Notes: generated from the letters alone by a model not told the origin. A stretch of DNA of 64,000 bases from an uncultured Phascolarctobacterium sp. (GCF_900770955.1 NZ_CAAGLX010000017.1:67260-131259), one strand, 5' to 3'; positions 8,837 through 16,742 are shown, counted from the stretch's first letter. Made by a program: numbers and translations.

Positions 8837-10411
8837 ATGGCAAAAATTTCATTCCGGCAGCATAAGCTGGCAGCAGCCATCTGCACAGCTGCTTTACTGA
8901 TGCCGGTTTCCGTCCAGGCCAAGCGCCTGACTATTCTTTATGTGCCTTTAGACAACAGGCCAGTCTGCTCCGCCTATGTACAGCAGACAATGGAGGCAGC
9001 CAACTGCAAAATCATCCTGCCACCCGAAAAATATATTGCTACCAACGAAAAAAACGGTAATCCCGAAGGTATCTGGGAATGGCTGGAGCACAAGGCACCA
9101 AAGGCCGATGCTGCCGTAATCAGCACCGACAGCCTTGTTTACGGCGGCCTGGTCGCCTCACGCACACATAACATCAGCCAGGAGGAGCTGCAAAAAAGGA
9201 TTAATCACCTCTACAAGCTGAAAAACACCCTGCCGATAAAGCTCTATGCTTTCTCGACGATTATGCGCACCCCACGTGCCAGCAAAGGGCGCGTAGAACC
9301 GCCCTACTACAGCACCATAGGCCCAACTATCTTTGCCTACAGCCAGCTCCTCGACAAGCAGGACCAGGGTAAGCTGTCGCCTACGGAAAAGCTCACCATG
9401 CAGGCAATGGAGCGCAACATGAAAAAAGCTGAGTTAGGCGACTGGCTGGAGCGACGCGAAAAGAATCTGGCTGTCAACCAGGAGCTTACACACATGGCCC
9501 GTAACGGCAAATTCCATTATTTTGCCATCGGCAAGGATGACAACGCTCCTCTTTCCGCTACGCACATGGAAGGACGCAAAATCAGCCTCAGCACCTTTGA
9601 TATGAGCAGAGACAGCTTCCAGATTCTTGATGGTGTTGACCAGTTGGGACTACTTTTAATCGCCCGTGCCTATAACGAGGCCAACGGCAGCAAGCCCTCC
9701 GTGTATCCTCTGTACAGCACAGGTGTAGGAGCCGGCACTCTGCCTCAGTACAGCGACGCACGGCTGCAGGACAGCGTGCCGCAGCAGATTATCGCTGCCG
9801 GTGCAGTACAGGCAGCATCCGCAGATAACGCCGACCTTATTTTAGCACTCAATACGCCGCAGGACGGCATCGTCAAGGATTCTACCGCTGATGATAACCA
9901 GCCCTTCGCATCTGCCGGCAATAAAAACTTTGTCGGTATCCTGGGACAGCTGCTCCGTTCCGGACGCAACGTTTCTCTGGCTGACATCAGCTATTCCAAC
10001 GGTGCAGACAACGGCTTTATGAGCCTGCTGGCCAACAGCATCAGCCTGCAGCCGTTAGCAGCCTACAACGGTTGGAATACAGCTGACAACGCCGTAGGCT
10101 ATGCCATCGCCCAAGGACTTATCGCTCACGATATGAGCAGCGAAGCACGCAGCAGGCTGCTACGCCAACGCCTTATCGACGATTGGTTTTATCAGAGCAA
10201 TGCCCGCCGCAACATTTCCAACGAGCTGGAAAAGCATAACCGCGAGGATTTGAAATACGATCTTGCTACAGAAGAAAAAACAATCCTGCAGCAGATTACC
10301 GCAGACTGCCAGAGCATGGCAAACAGCTACTCTATAACAAGAGGCACCAAATTTACACTCTCCTTCCCCTGGAAGCGTTTATTCGAGGTAGACGTAGAAA
10401 TCAAGAAATAA
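8837..10411 (+). CDS. DUF4127 family protein, secreted (second copy)
   Basis: 524 residues with a clear Sec signal peptide ending VSVQA-K near residue 28. It shares the family blocks with the copy at 4624: ILYVPLDNRPVCSAYVQQT, AVISTDSLVYGGLVASRTH, FAIGKDDNAPLSATH and YNGWNTADNAVGYAIAQG, ending in FTLSFPWKRLFEVDV (LPWARIFEAEL in the first copy). Function is unknown. The start has AAGGAGG seven bases upstream. The two copies differ enough to be an old duplication. Confidence 0.87.
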   Translation: MAKISFRQHKLAAAICTAALLMPVSVQAKRLTILYVPLDNRPVCSAYVQQTMEAANCKIILPPEKYIATNEKNGNPEGIWEWLEHKAPKADAAVISTDSLVYGGLVASRTHNISQEELQKRINHLYKLKNTLPIKLYAFSTIMRTPRASKGRVEPPYYSTIGPTIFAYSQLLDKQDQGKLSPTEKLTMQAMERNMKKAELGDWLERREKNLAVNQELTHMARNGKFHYFAIGKDDNAPLSATHMEGRKISLSTFDMSRDSFQILDGVDQLGLLLIARAYNEANGSKPSVYPLYSTGVGAGTLPQYSDARLQDSVPQQIIAAGAVQAASADNADLILALNTPQDGIVKDSTADDNQPFASAGNKNFVGILGQLLRSGRNVSLADISYSNGADNGFMSLLANSISLQPLAAYNGWNTADNAVGYAIAQGLIAHDMSSEARSRLLRQRLIDDWFYQSNARRNISNELEKHNREDLKYDLATEEKTILQQITADCQSMANSYSITRGTKFTLSFPWKRLFEVDVEIKK

Positions 10412-10417
10412 AAGACC

Positions 10418-10465
10418 AAAGCGCAGAGAAGTTCAGTCAAATGCTGAAAACTCTGCGCTTTTATT
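10418..10465 (+). terminator. Terminator of the second DUF4127 gene
   Basis: AAAGCGCAGAG pairs with CTCTGCGCTTT, followed by TTATTATG, directly after the stop codon. Confidence 0.75.
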
Positions 10466-10514
10466 ATGACAACGTTTTTATATAACCGTCGCTAAGAAAA
10501 ATTTAGGCAACAAA

Positions 10515-10542
10515 AATCCCCGTCACCTGAGCGACGGGGATT
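10515..10542 (-). terminator. Strong hairpin terminator downstream of DASS copy 1
   Basis: AATCCCCGTC pairs with GACGGGGATT, and the minus strand then reads TTTTGTTG. It stops the leftward DASS transcript after the repeat element at 10548-10695. Confidence 0.75.
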
Positions 10543-10547
10543 GATTT

Positions 10548-10695
10548 GCATTTGTGACGAAGCATGTGGTGCTTTATTCGTCTCCGCTTCAATCACCAGG
10601 CTGGCGAGAAAGTGCCAGAGGCGAGGAACGGATGCCGCCGGCGTACTTTTAGTACGTCAAGGCATTTGTGACGAAGCATATGGTGCTTTATCGTC
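10548..10695. repeat. Intergenic repeat with flanking 33-bp direct repeats
   Basis: The motif GCATTTGTGACGAAGCAT...GGTGCTTTAT occurs at 10548-10582 and again at 10662-10695 with one substitution and one indel. Between them is a GC-rich stretch (CTGGCGAGAAAGTGCCAG, a short palindrome, and GCGTAC-TTTTA-GTACGT). It lies in the 3' untranslated region of DASS copy 1. It looks like a dispersed structured repeat, though no other copy is in the window. Confidence 0.5.
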
Positions 10696-10704
10696 AGACT
10701 GAAC

Positions 10705-11979
10705 TTATTTGCCGGGGAAGAACGGCCAAACCATCGGAATAACAACCAGGGATACTACGAAAGCTACCAGAACTAAGCCGGTACCAGCTTTAACATAGTC
10801 CATGAATTTGTATCCGCCAGGGCCAAGTACCAGGGTGTTCGGAGGAGTACCTACCGGAGTTGCGAATGCGCAGGATGCTGCAACAGCGATAGCCATCAGA
10901 ACTGCCTTCGGGTCAGCGCCTAATTGTTTGGAGATTGCAATACCGATCGGGCAGAGCAGAGCTGCGGATGCGGTGTTGGACATGAACTGGGTCAGACCGC
11001 AGGACAGGATGAACAGAACTGCGGTTACAACTAACGGAGAAGGAGAGCCGCCCATCAGGCTAACGGTCCATTCAGCGATGAGCTTGCCAGCGCCGGTTTT
11101 ATCCATTGCAGAGGATACAGGCATCATGCCAGCGAACAGGAAGATGGTTACCCAGTCGATAGAAGCATAAGCTTGTTTTTCAGTTAAGCAGCCGGTCAGT
11201 ACGCAAACCAGAGCGCCGATGATAGCAGCCATCTCAAGGGTTACGCCTTTGATACCCAGTGCCATTACGATAACAACTGCCAGCAGGATAACGCCGGAAA
11301 CGATCATTTTCTTGGAATCGGTGCTGTTAGCTTCGATTTCCTGTTCGATTTCCTGATCAGCATCAAGCTCAACCTTCGGGAGCAGATGTTTACCGATGAA
11401 CATCATGTAGAGCATACCGGCTACGGAAACCGGAATACCAATCCATGCGAATTCGAAGAAGCCGAATGCAGGGAGACCGGCAGCGGTCATTGCACCAGTA
11501 GCAATGATGTTAGGAGGTGTACCAACCATGGTGATGATACCGCCCCAACCGCAGGCAAATGCCAAAGGCATTAACTGACGGGAAGCAGGAATCTTAGCTG
11601 CAGAGCAGATGCCTAATGCTACAGGCAACAGGCAAGCTGCAGTACCAGTGTTGGAAAGCACGGAAGAAAGTACGGTGCCAACAACCATCAGACCAAACAT
11701 CAGGCTGTTTTCACCGGTGCCGCACAGATGAACTACTTTGTTACCGATAGCCTGAGCCAAACCGGTGTAGAACATTGCTGCACCAACAACGAACATGCCG
11801 GCGAACAGGACAACGGTGGAGTTAGACAAGCCGCTAAATACTTGTTTAGCAGGAATCAGGCCTAACAGGCCGCACGCAATAGCGCCAGCGGTTGCAGTAA
11901 CTGCCAAAGGAATGAGTTCGGTTACGAAGAATAACGCAACTACTGCCAAGAGGATTAAACACTTAATTGCAGGGGACAT
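10705..11979 (-). CDS. DASS (SLC13/INDY) family dicarboxylate transporter, copy 1
   Basis: A 424-residue inner-membrane transporter with about 11 hydrophobic segments, expected to take up di- or tricarboxylates with sodium. Family signatures in both halves are intact: SNT at 109-111 with GTPPN at 153-157, and SNT at 334-336 with GTPPN ending at N381. The middle cytoplasmic loop is acidic (DADQEIEQEIEANSTDSKK). It is one of three close tandem copies. In a Negativicute succinate is the likely substrate, but the sequence alone cannot show this. The start follows GGAGG. A Crp/Fnr-type operator lies upstream at 12148. Confidence 0.9.
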   Translation of the reverse strand: MSPAIKCLILLAVVALFFVTELIPLAVTATAGAIACGLLGLIPAKQVFSGLSNSTVVLFAGMFVVGAAMFYTGLAQAIGNKVVHLCGTGENSLMFGLMVVGTVLSSVLSNTGTAACLLPVALGICSAAKIPASRQLMPLAFACGWGGIITMVGTPPNIIATGAMTAAGLPAFGFFEFAWIGIPVSVAGMLYMMFIGKHLLPKVELDADQEIEQEIEANSTDSKKMIVSGVILLAVVIVMALGIKGVTLEMAAIIGALVCVLTGCLTEKQAYASIDWVTIFLFAGMMPVSSAMDKTGAGKLIAEWTVSLMGGSPSPLVVTAVLFILSCGLTQFMSNTASAALLCPIGIAISKQLGADPKAVLMAIAVAASCAFATPVGTPPNTLVLGPGGYKFMDYVKAGTGLVLVAFVVSLVVIPMVWPFFPGK

Positions 11980-12120
11980 TTTAAGTTCCTCCTTTGTAAA
12001 AAATTTTTATATACAATGTCATTCAGACATTATATAACTTTAAGTATAGCTTTGTGAAAGTACATGTCAAAGCAATCTTTTTTTACTTTATTAAGTATTG
12101 TTATTTGCTTTGTTGAATTT

Positions 12121-12163
12121 ATAATAACAGTATTTTTTTCAGGCTTCTGTTGCACAAGCAACA
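12121..12163 (-). promoter_or_regulatory. Promoter and Crp/Fnr-type operator of DASS copy 1
   Basis: The palindrome TGTTGC-ACAA-GCAACA is at 12148-12163, centre 12155.5. A -10 box TATTAT on the minus strand at 12126-12121 predicts a start near 12114, which puts the palindrome at -41.5, the class II activator position. No -35 hexamer is needed or seen. The rest of 11980-12407 is AT-rich with no credible gene. Confidence 0.75.
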
Positions 12164-12314
12164 CATTTTTTAGTACCAGCTCTTCATATCGCATGTATGA
12201 CCACGCCAGCATAAATCCTTATACGTTATTTTTTTCTTTCTTTATTAATAGCATATATTTGGCAAATGCTTTTATTATCTGTATTTATTGTGCTCTTTCA
12301 CTTTTTATTAAAGC

Positions 12315-12346
12315 AAAAATGCCATGCATTTTTGCACGGCATTTTT
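12315..12346 (-). terminator. Terminator of DASS copy 2
   Basis: AAAAATGCC pairs with GGCATTTTT around a 14-base loop, followed on the minus strand by TTTTTGCTTT. Confidence 0.7.
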
Positions 12347-12407
12347 ACTACTTTCTTTAGTTTTTTAAGTAAAGTAAGTGCTAATTTGTCACAATATTAC
12401 ATCCAGC

Positions 12408-13682
12408 TCACTTGCCCGGGAAGAACGGCCATACGATAGGAATTACAATCAGGGATACGATGAAGCATACGATGACCAGACCGGTACCGGCTTTAACGTA
12501 GTCCATAAATTTGTAGCCGCCGGGGCCAAGAACCAGAGTATTCGGAGGAGTACCTACAGGAGTTGCGAATGCGCAGGATGCTGCAACAGCGATTGCCATG
12601 ATAACAGCCTTCGGGTCAGCGTTAAGCTGTTTTGCAATTGCTACACCAATCGGGCAAAGCAGAGCTGCGGATGCGGTGTTGGACATAAACTGAGTCAGAA
12701 TGCAGGAGAGCGCAAACAGTACAGCAGTTACAACCATCGGAGAAGGATCGCCGCCCATCAGACCAACAGTCCATTCAGCGATAAGCTTGCCAGCGCCGGT
12801 TTTATCCATAGCGGTAGATACAGGCATCATACCTGCGAACAGGAAGATGGTAACCCAGTCAATAGAAGCATAAGCCTGTTTTTCAGTCAAGCAGCCGGTC
12901 AGTACGCAAATCAACGCGCCGATGATAGCAGCCATTTCCAAGGTTACGCCCTTGATATCAAGAGCCATTACCAGAACAACGGCAATCAGAATAGCACCGG
13001 AGATAATCTGCTTTTTGCTGTCAGTGCTGGTAGCTTCGATTTCCTGCTCAATATCCTGGTCAGCATCAAGCTCAACCTTCGGCAGCAGGTGTTTACCGAT
13101 AAACATCATGTACAGCATACCGGCAACAGAAACCGGGATACCGATCCAGGCAAACTCGAAGAAGCCAAAGCTCGGCAGGCCGGCAGCAGTCAGAGCGCCG
13201 GTTGCAATGATGTTAGGCGGTGTGCCTACCATAGTGATGATACCGCCCCAACCGCAGGCAAATGCCAAAGGCATTAACTGACGGGAAGCAGGAATCTTCG
13301 CTGCGGAGCAGATGCCTAATGCTACAGGCAACAGGCAGGCTGCAGTACCGGTGTTGGAAAGCACGGAAGAAAGTGCAGTGCCGACAATCATCAGACCAAA
13401 CATCAGGCTGTTTTCGCCGGTTCCGCAAAGATGTACAACTTTGTTACCGATGGACTGCGCCAGACCAGTGTAAAACATTGCTGCACCTACGACGAACATG
13501 CCGGCAAACAATACTACTGTAGAGTTAGATAAACCGCTAAAAACTTGCTTAGCAGGCAATAAACCTAACAGGCCACAGGCGATAGCACCGGCAGTAGCAG
13601 TGATTGCTAACGGAATGAGTTCGGTAATGAAAAATAATGCAACCACAGCCAACAGAATCAAACACTTAATAGCAGGGGACAT
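12408..13682 (-). CDS. DASS (SLC13/INDY) family dicarboxylate transporter, copy 2
   Basis: 424 residues, aligned without gaps to copy 1 and differing mainly by conservative changes in membrane segments and the central loop (ATSTDSKKQIISGA). Both SNT motifs (109-111, 334-336) and both GTPPN motifs are intact. It has its own operator, promoter and terminator, so it is a separate transcription unit and not part of an operon with the other copies. Start ATG follows GGAGG. Substrate inferred as C4-dicarboxylate. Confidence 0.9.
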   Translation of the reverse strand: MSPAIKCLILLAVVALFFITELIPLAITATAGAIACGLLGLLPAKQVFSGLSNSTVVLFAGMFVVGAAMFYTGLAQSIGNKVVHLCGTGENSLMFGLMIVGTALSSVLSNTGTAACLLPVALGICSAAKIPASRQLMPLAFACGWGGIITMVGTPPNIIATGALTAAGLPSFGFFEFAWIGIPVSVAGMLYMMFIGKHLLPKVELDADQDIEQEIEATSTDSKKQIISGAILIAVVLVMALDIKGVTLEMAAIIGALICVLTGCLTEKQAYASIDWVTIFLFAGMMPVSTAMDKTGAGKLIAEWTVGLMGGDPSPMVVTAVLFALSCILTQFMSNTASAALLCPIGVAIAKQLNADPKAVIMAIAVAASCAFATPVGTPPNTLVLGPGGYKFMDYVKAGTGLVIVCFIVSLIVIPIVWPFFPGK

Positions 13683-13764
13683 AATAGTTTCCTCCTTTTG
13701 TAAGTATTCACGAGATGTATAATTATAACTTTTTATGAGTTTTTTCTACATTCCCGTTGTCTTA

Positions 13765-13807
13765 ATATTAACCTAAAAACGTCAATTTCTATGTGACTTG
13801 AGCAACA
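13765..13807 (-). promoter_or_regulatory. Promoter and degenerate Crp/Fnr-type operator of DASS copy 2
   Basis: TGTGAC-TTGA-GCAACA at 13792-13807 keeps one perfect half-site. The -10 TAATAT on the minus strand (13770-13765) predicts a start near 13758, exactly -41.5 from the centre at 13799.5, the same spacing as copy 1. Confidence 0.65.
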
Positions 13808-13880
13808 CTTTAAACAGTTTTTCAGAATATTTTAAATGATTTTATTTACATTATATTTATTTAATTTTTTAAAGTTATTT

Positions 13881-13920
13881 TTAGTATCTGCAACGCCTTT
13901 TCTGTATGTCCAGATACTAA
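13881..13920. repeat. Inverted repeat upstream of DASS copy 2
   Basis: TTAGTATCTG (13881-13890) and CAGATACTAA (13911-13920) form a perfect 10-bp inverted repeat, extended by A/T pairs. A related version (GTATCT...GTCCAGATACTAA) lies upstream of DASS copy 3 at about 15538-15583. It may be a second regulatory site or a hairpin. Confidence 0.5.
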
Positions 13921-13987
13921 AAAAGCACGACATATTACAGCTGTCAACACTTTTATTTTTTATCAACAGTTACCACTCTTATAAGCA

Positions 13988-14030
13988 GCAGAAGGCCGCT
14001 GCGCTTTAACAGCAACAGCGGCCTTTCTGC
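13988..14030 (-). terminator. Hairpin after DASS copy 3
   Basis: GCAGAAGGCCGCTG pairs with CAGCGGCCTTTCTGC with one bulge. The stem is strong and GC-rich, 38 bp after the stop. The following T content is low, so it may end transcripts or protect the 3' end. Confidence 0.55.
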
Positions 14031-14067
14031 CAGTGTTTGATTCAGGGTGTCGTCTAATATAGGAATA

Positions 14068-15336
14068 TTAGGGGAAGAACGGCCATACCATCGGAATAAT
14101 AACCAAGCTTACAACAAAGCATACCAGCACCAAACCGGTTCCGCATTTTACATAGTCCATAAATTTGTAACCACCGGGGCCGAGCACCAGCGTACAAGGA
14201 GGAGTGCCGACAGGAGTTGCGAATGCGCAGGATGCTGCAACAGCAATCGCCATTACAACAGCCTTGGGGTCTGCATTCAGCTGTTTAGCAATCGCTATAC
14301 CAATCGGGCACAGCAACGCAGCAGAAGCGGTGTTGGACATAAACTGTGTCAGGAAGCAGGAGATGGAAAACAGTACTATCGTTACAATAAGCGGTGTAGG
14401 TTCGCCGCCCATCAGTCCTACTGCCCAGTTGGCAATCAGCTTGCCTGCACCGGTTTTATCCATTGCAGTGGACACAGGCATCATACCTGCGAACAGGAAG
14501 ATAGTTACCCAGTCGATAGAGGAGTAAGCCTGTTTTTCGGTTAAACAGCCGGTAAGTACGCATACCAGAGCGCCGATAATAGCAGTCATTTCCAAGCTGA
14601 TAAATTTCAAATTCAAAGCCATTACGGTTACGCAGGCCAACAGGATAACGCCGGAAATAACCTGCTTTTTCTTATCATGGGTAGTAGCTTCAATTTCCTG
14701 TTCGATTTCCTGGTCCGCATCAAGCTCTGCCTTCGGCAACAGATACTTACCAATAAGCAGCATATAGAGAATACCTGCTGCAGATAAAGGAATACCGATC
14801 CAGGCAAATTCAAAGAAGCTGAAGCCCGGCAGACCGGCAGCTGTCAGCGCGCCACTGCCAATAATATTAGGCGGTGTACCTACCAGAGTAATAATGCCGC
14901 CCCAACCGCAAGCATATGCCATCGGCAACAGCTGACGGGATGCAGGGTTTTTGGAAGCAGCACAAATTCCAAGTGCTACAGGCATCAGACAAGCGCAGGT
15001 ACCTGTGTTGGAAAGAACAGAAGAAAGAATAGTTCCTACAAGCATTAAGCCAAGCATCAGGCTATTTTCACCGGTGCCGAAAATATGAACTACCTTTTCA
15101 CCGATAGCCTGAGCTAAACCGGTGTAGAACATTGCCGCACCAACTACGAACATGCCGGCAAACAGAACTACAGTCGAATTAGAGAGACCACTGAATACCT
15201 GCTTAGCAGGAATCAGACCCAACAAGCCGCAGGCAACAGCGCCGCCGATTGCAGTAATCGCCAAAGGGATGATTTCAGTTACAAAGAACAAAGCAATTAC
15301 CGCTAACAGAATTAAACATTTGATTGCGGGGGACAT
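14068..15336 (-). CDS. DASS (SLC13/INDY) family transporter, copy 3, with TPPC in the second motif
   Basis: 422 residues from the ATG at 15336 (AGGAGG eight bases upstream; an in-frame TTG six bases earlier is not preferred). It aligns along its whole length to copies 1 and 2 but is the most diverged. Both SNT motifs are present. The first GTPPN is intact, but the second reads GTPPC (Cys381, codon TGT), where copies 1 and 2 have Asn381. Cysteines also appear nearby (SNTGTCAC, VKCGTG). The change could alter substrate or ion preference. It has its own operator and promoter. Confidence 0.9.
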   Translation of the reverse strand: MSPAIKCLILLAVIALFFVTEIIPLAITAIGGAVACGLLGLIPAKQVFSGLSNSTVVLFAGMFVVGAAMFYTGLAQAIGEKVVHIFGTGENSLMLGLMLVGTILSSVLSNTGTCACLMPVALGICAASKNPASRQLLPMAYACGWGGIITLVGTPPNIIGSGALTAAGLPGFSFFEFAWIGIPLSAAGILYMLLIGKYLLPKAELDADQEIEQEIEATTHDKKKQVISGVILLACVTVMALNLKFISLEMTAIIGALVCVLTGCLTEKQAYSSIDWVTIFLFAGMMPVSTAMDKTGAGKLIANWAVGLMGGEPTPLIVTIVLFSISCFLTQFMSNTASAALLCPIGIAIAKQLNADPKAVVMAIAVAASCAFATPVGTPPCTLVLGPGGYKFMDYVKCGTGLVLVCFVVSLVIIPMVWPFFP

Positions 15337-15410
15337 AAGCAATACCTCCTTTTAATCTTTTTCCGAAAGTCACACAGCACTGAACTCTGATATGCTCTTC
15401 CGTTGATTTT

Positions 15411-15454
15411 ATGATAGCATTCTCCCCCGTTCCCACGCTGTAGCCTAAGCAACA
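15411..15454 (-). promoter_or_regulatory. Promoter and Crp/Fnr-type operator of DASS copy 3
   Basis: TGTAGC-CTAA-GCAACA at 15439-15454 (one mismatch to the palindrome). A -10 TATCAT on the minus strand at 15416-15411 places the operator centre 15446.5 about 42 bp before the start. Confidence 0.65.
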
Positions 15455-15615
15455 ATTTTATTATATTTTATACAATACTTTTCATATTTTAGTTTCTAAA
15501 TTCTATGATTTTTATTGCATTTTTATTTATAAATTTACGTATCTTATTTTAATTACTTAAGCGCCGTTTTTCAGCTGTCCAGATACTAATTTTTAAAGCA
15601 GTTTCCGACAATAAA

Positions 15616-15638
15616 AAAGACACCTTTACGGTGCCTTT
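15616..15638 (-). terminator. Terminator of the Crp/Fnr regulator gene
   Basis: AAAGGCACC pairs with GGTGTCTTT on the minus strand, followed by a TTT-rich run. Confidence 0.75.
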
Positions 15639-15657
15639 CTTAATAAATATATACTTA

Positions 15658-16341
15658 TTATTCCGTGTGAGAATGCTTCAGAATCTCAAAAGTGTTCTTC
15701 TCAAAGCTAATCAACCCATCTGCACGCATCCGCGCCAGCTCCCTTGTCAAAGCACTGCGGTCGGCATCAAGATAATTAGCCAAATCAGTGCGGTTAAAGG
15801 GGATAGTAAACCTATCGCTGCCATTGTACCTTGCTTCCTGCTCCAGGTATGCCATAATCTTACCGCGCAAGGTCTTTTTGCAAAGGATTTCCGTTTTCTC
15901 AATCAGGCGAGTGTTATTATCCGCCAAAATTGAAACGATATTACACATCAGACGTCTGTTGGTTTCATTGTGATTAGTGCCATCAAACAGCATTCTGCCT
16001 AACGGAAGCATCAGAATCTCGCTGTCGCTTGCCGCAAAATAGCTTACCACACTGCGGTCACCCAGCTTACCCAGATAGTTTTCGGCAAAAACGTCGCCTG
16101 CTCCCAAATTGGCAATAATAGATTTTTCACCCCAGATATCCTCTTTAATCATCTGCACGGTGCCTTCCATGACAACGCATAAATTTTCGATGCAGTCACC
16201 TGCCAGATAAATATAGTCAGATTTAGGAAAATGCTTAATCAGGCCATGAAACTTATGCAGAACCTCGTTAATTTCTTCTCTGCCCAAGCCTTTAAACAAC
16301 GGTATATCATGGTAATTGGGTGCAAACATTTTTACTGCCAT
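15658..16341 (-). CDS. Crp/Fnr family transcription regulator
   Basis: A 227-residue activator of the Crp/Fnr superfamily. Residues about 20-130 form the cyclic-nucleotide-type beta-roll (VMEGTVQMIKEDIWGEKSII, NLGAGDVFAENYLG). The C-terminal winged helix reads RTDLANYLDADRSALTREL, then ARMRADGLISFEKN. The few cysteines are not in the FNR iron-sulphur arrangement, so the signal is not read by an FNR-type cluster. The ligand is unknown. It neighbours three DASS genes whose promoters carry a matching palindrome, which also lies 107 bp before this start, so it probably controls them and perhaps itself. That is inference. Confidence 0.88.
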   Translation of the reverse strand: MAVKMFAPNYHDIPLFKGLGREEINEVLHKFHGLIKHFPKSDYIYLAGDCIENLCVVMEGTVQMIKEDIWGEKSIIANLGAGDVFAENYLGKLGDRSVVSYFAASDSEILMLPLGRMLFDGTNHNETNRRLMCNIVSILADNNTRLIEKTEILCKKTLRGKIMAYLEQEARYNGSDRFTIPFNRTDLANYLDADRSALTRELARMRADGLISFEKNTFEILKHSHTE

Positions 16342-16447
16342 ATTTTCACCAGCCTTCTATTTCATATTAGTTATTCCGTATACTTATTATCCCAAATTAA
16401 GATACATGTGTAAATATTATGTAATTAAAGTAAACGTTTAGTAATTT

Positions 16448-16463
16448 TGTTGCTTGCGCAACA
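16448..16463 (-). promoter_or_regulatory. Perfect Crp/Fnr-type operator upstream of the regulator
   Basis: TGTTGC-TTGC-GCAACA, a perfect palindrome 107 bp before the regulator start. The best -10 candidates on the minus strand (CATAAT at 16421-16416) give about -46.5, so the spacing is less clean than at the DASS promoters. Autoregulation is likely, but whether positive or negative is unknown. Confidence 0.65.
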
Positions 16464-16479
16464 TTTTTTCTGTTTTCTC

Positions 16480-16521
16480 ATAGCGCCAGAAAACCCCGAA
16501 AACTGCGGTTTCAGGCGCTAT
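16480..16521. repeat. Hairpin between two Crp/Fnr-type operators
   Basis: ATAGCGCC (16480-16487) pairs with GGCGCTAT (16514-16521), with more partial pairing inside. There is no T-run on either side, so this is not an ordinary terminator. It may insulate the divergent regulator and small RNA promoters. Confidence 0.5.
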
Positions 16522-16603
16522 CCGCCTTCACTTACATAACTTACAAAATTATTCTTTTCTGAGATATTTTGTAAATAAAGAAAGCACTTGCAAGCTGTTA
16601 AAA

Positions 16604-16646
16604 CGTTGCAACGGCAACGCCTATTAATTGTCGCACAATTTATAAT
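16604..16646 (+). promoter_or_regulatory. Crp/Fnr-type operator and promoter of the small RNA
   Basis: CGTTGC-AACG-GCAACG at 16604-16619 is a perfect palindrome of the same form as the DASS operators. TATAAT at 16641-16646 on the plus strand predicts a start near 16653, which places the palindrome centre (16611.5) at -41.5. Confidence 0.65.
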
Positions 16647-16652
16647 ATAACC

Positions 16653-16742
16653 ATAATAACCTTAAGACATTTGCTGGGACGTTGTTCCTTATACCAATTG
16701 TTTTACCGGTACATTTTGAGGGAAGTGTACCGGAATTTTTTT
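16653..16742 (+). ncRNA. Candidate Crp/Fnr-activated small RNA, about 90 nt
   Basis: This lies between a well-placed promoter (TATAAT at 16641) and a strong rho-independent terminator (CCGGTACA with TGTACCGG, then AATTTTTTT, ending 16742). No convincing ORF with a ribosome site fits inside. The 5' half is unpaired and pyrimidine-rich (GTTGTTCCTTATACC), which suits base-pairing with mRNAs. It shares the operator type of the three DASS genes, so it could be the repressing arm of the same response. It is a prediction and matches no known RNA family that I recognise. Confidence 0.55.
16706..16742 (+). terminator. Terminator of the small RNA candidate
   Basis: An 8-bp stem, CCGGTACA with TGTACCGG, loop TTTTGAGGGAAG, then AA and seven T residues. 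Confidence 0.8.

Noticed and set aside
12064..12360. ORF of 98 codons upstream of DASS copy 1
   Set aside because: Low-complexity AT-rich frame that contains the operator, the -10 box and the terminator of DASS copy 2.
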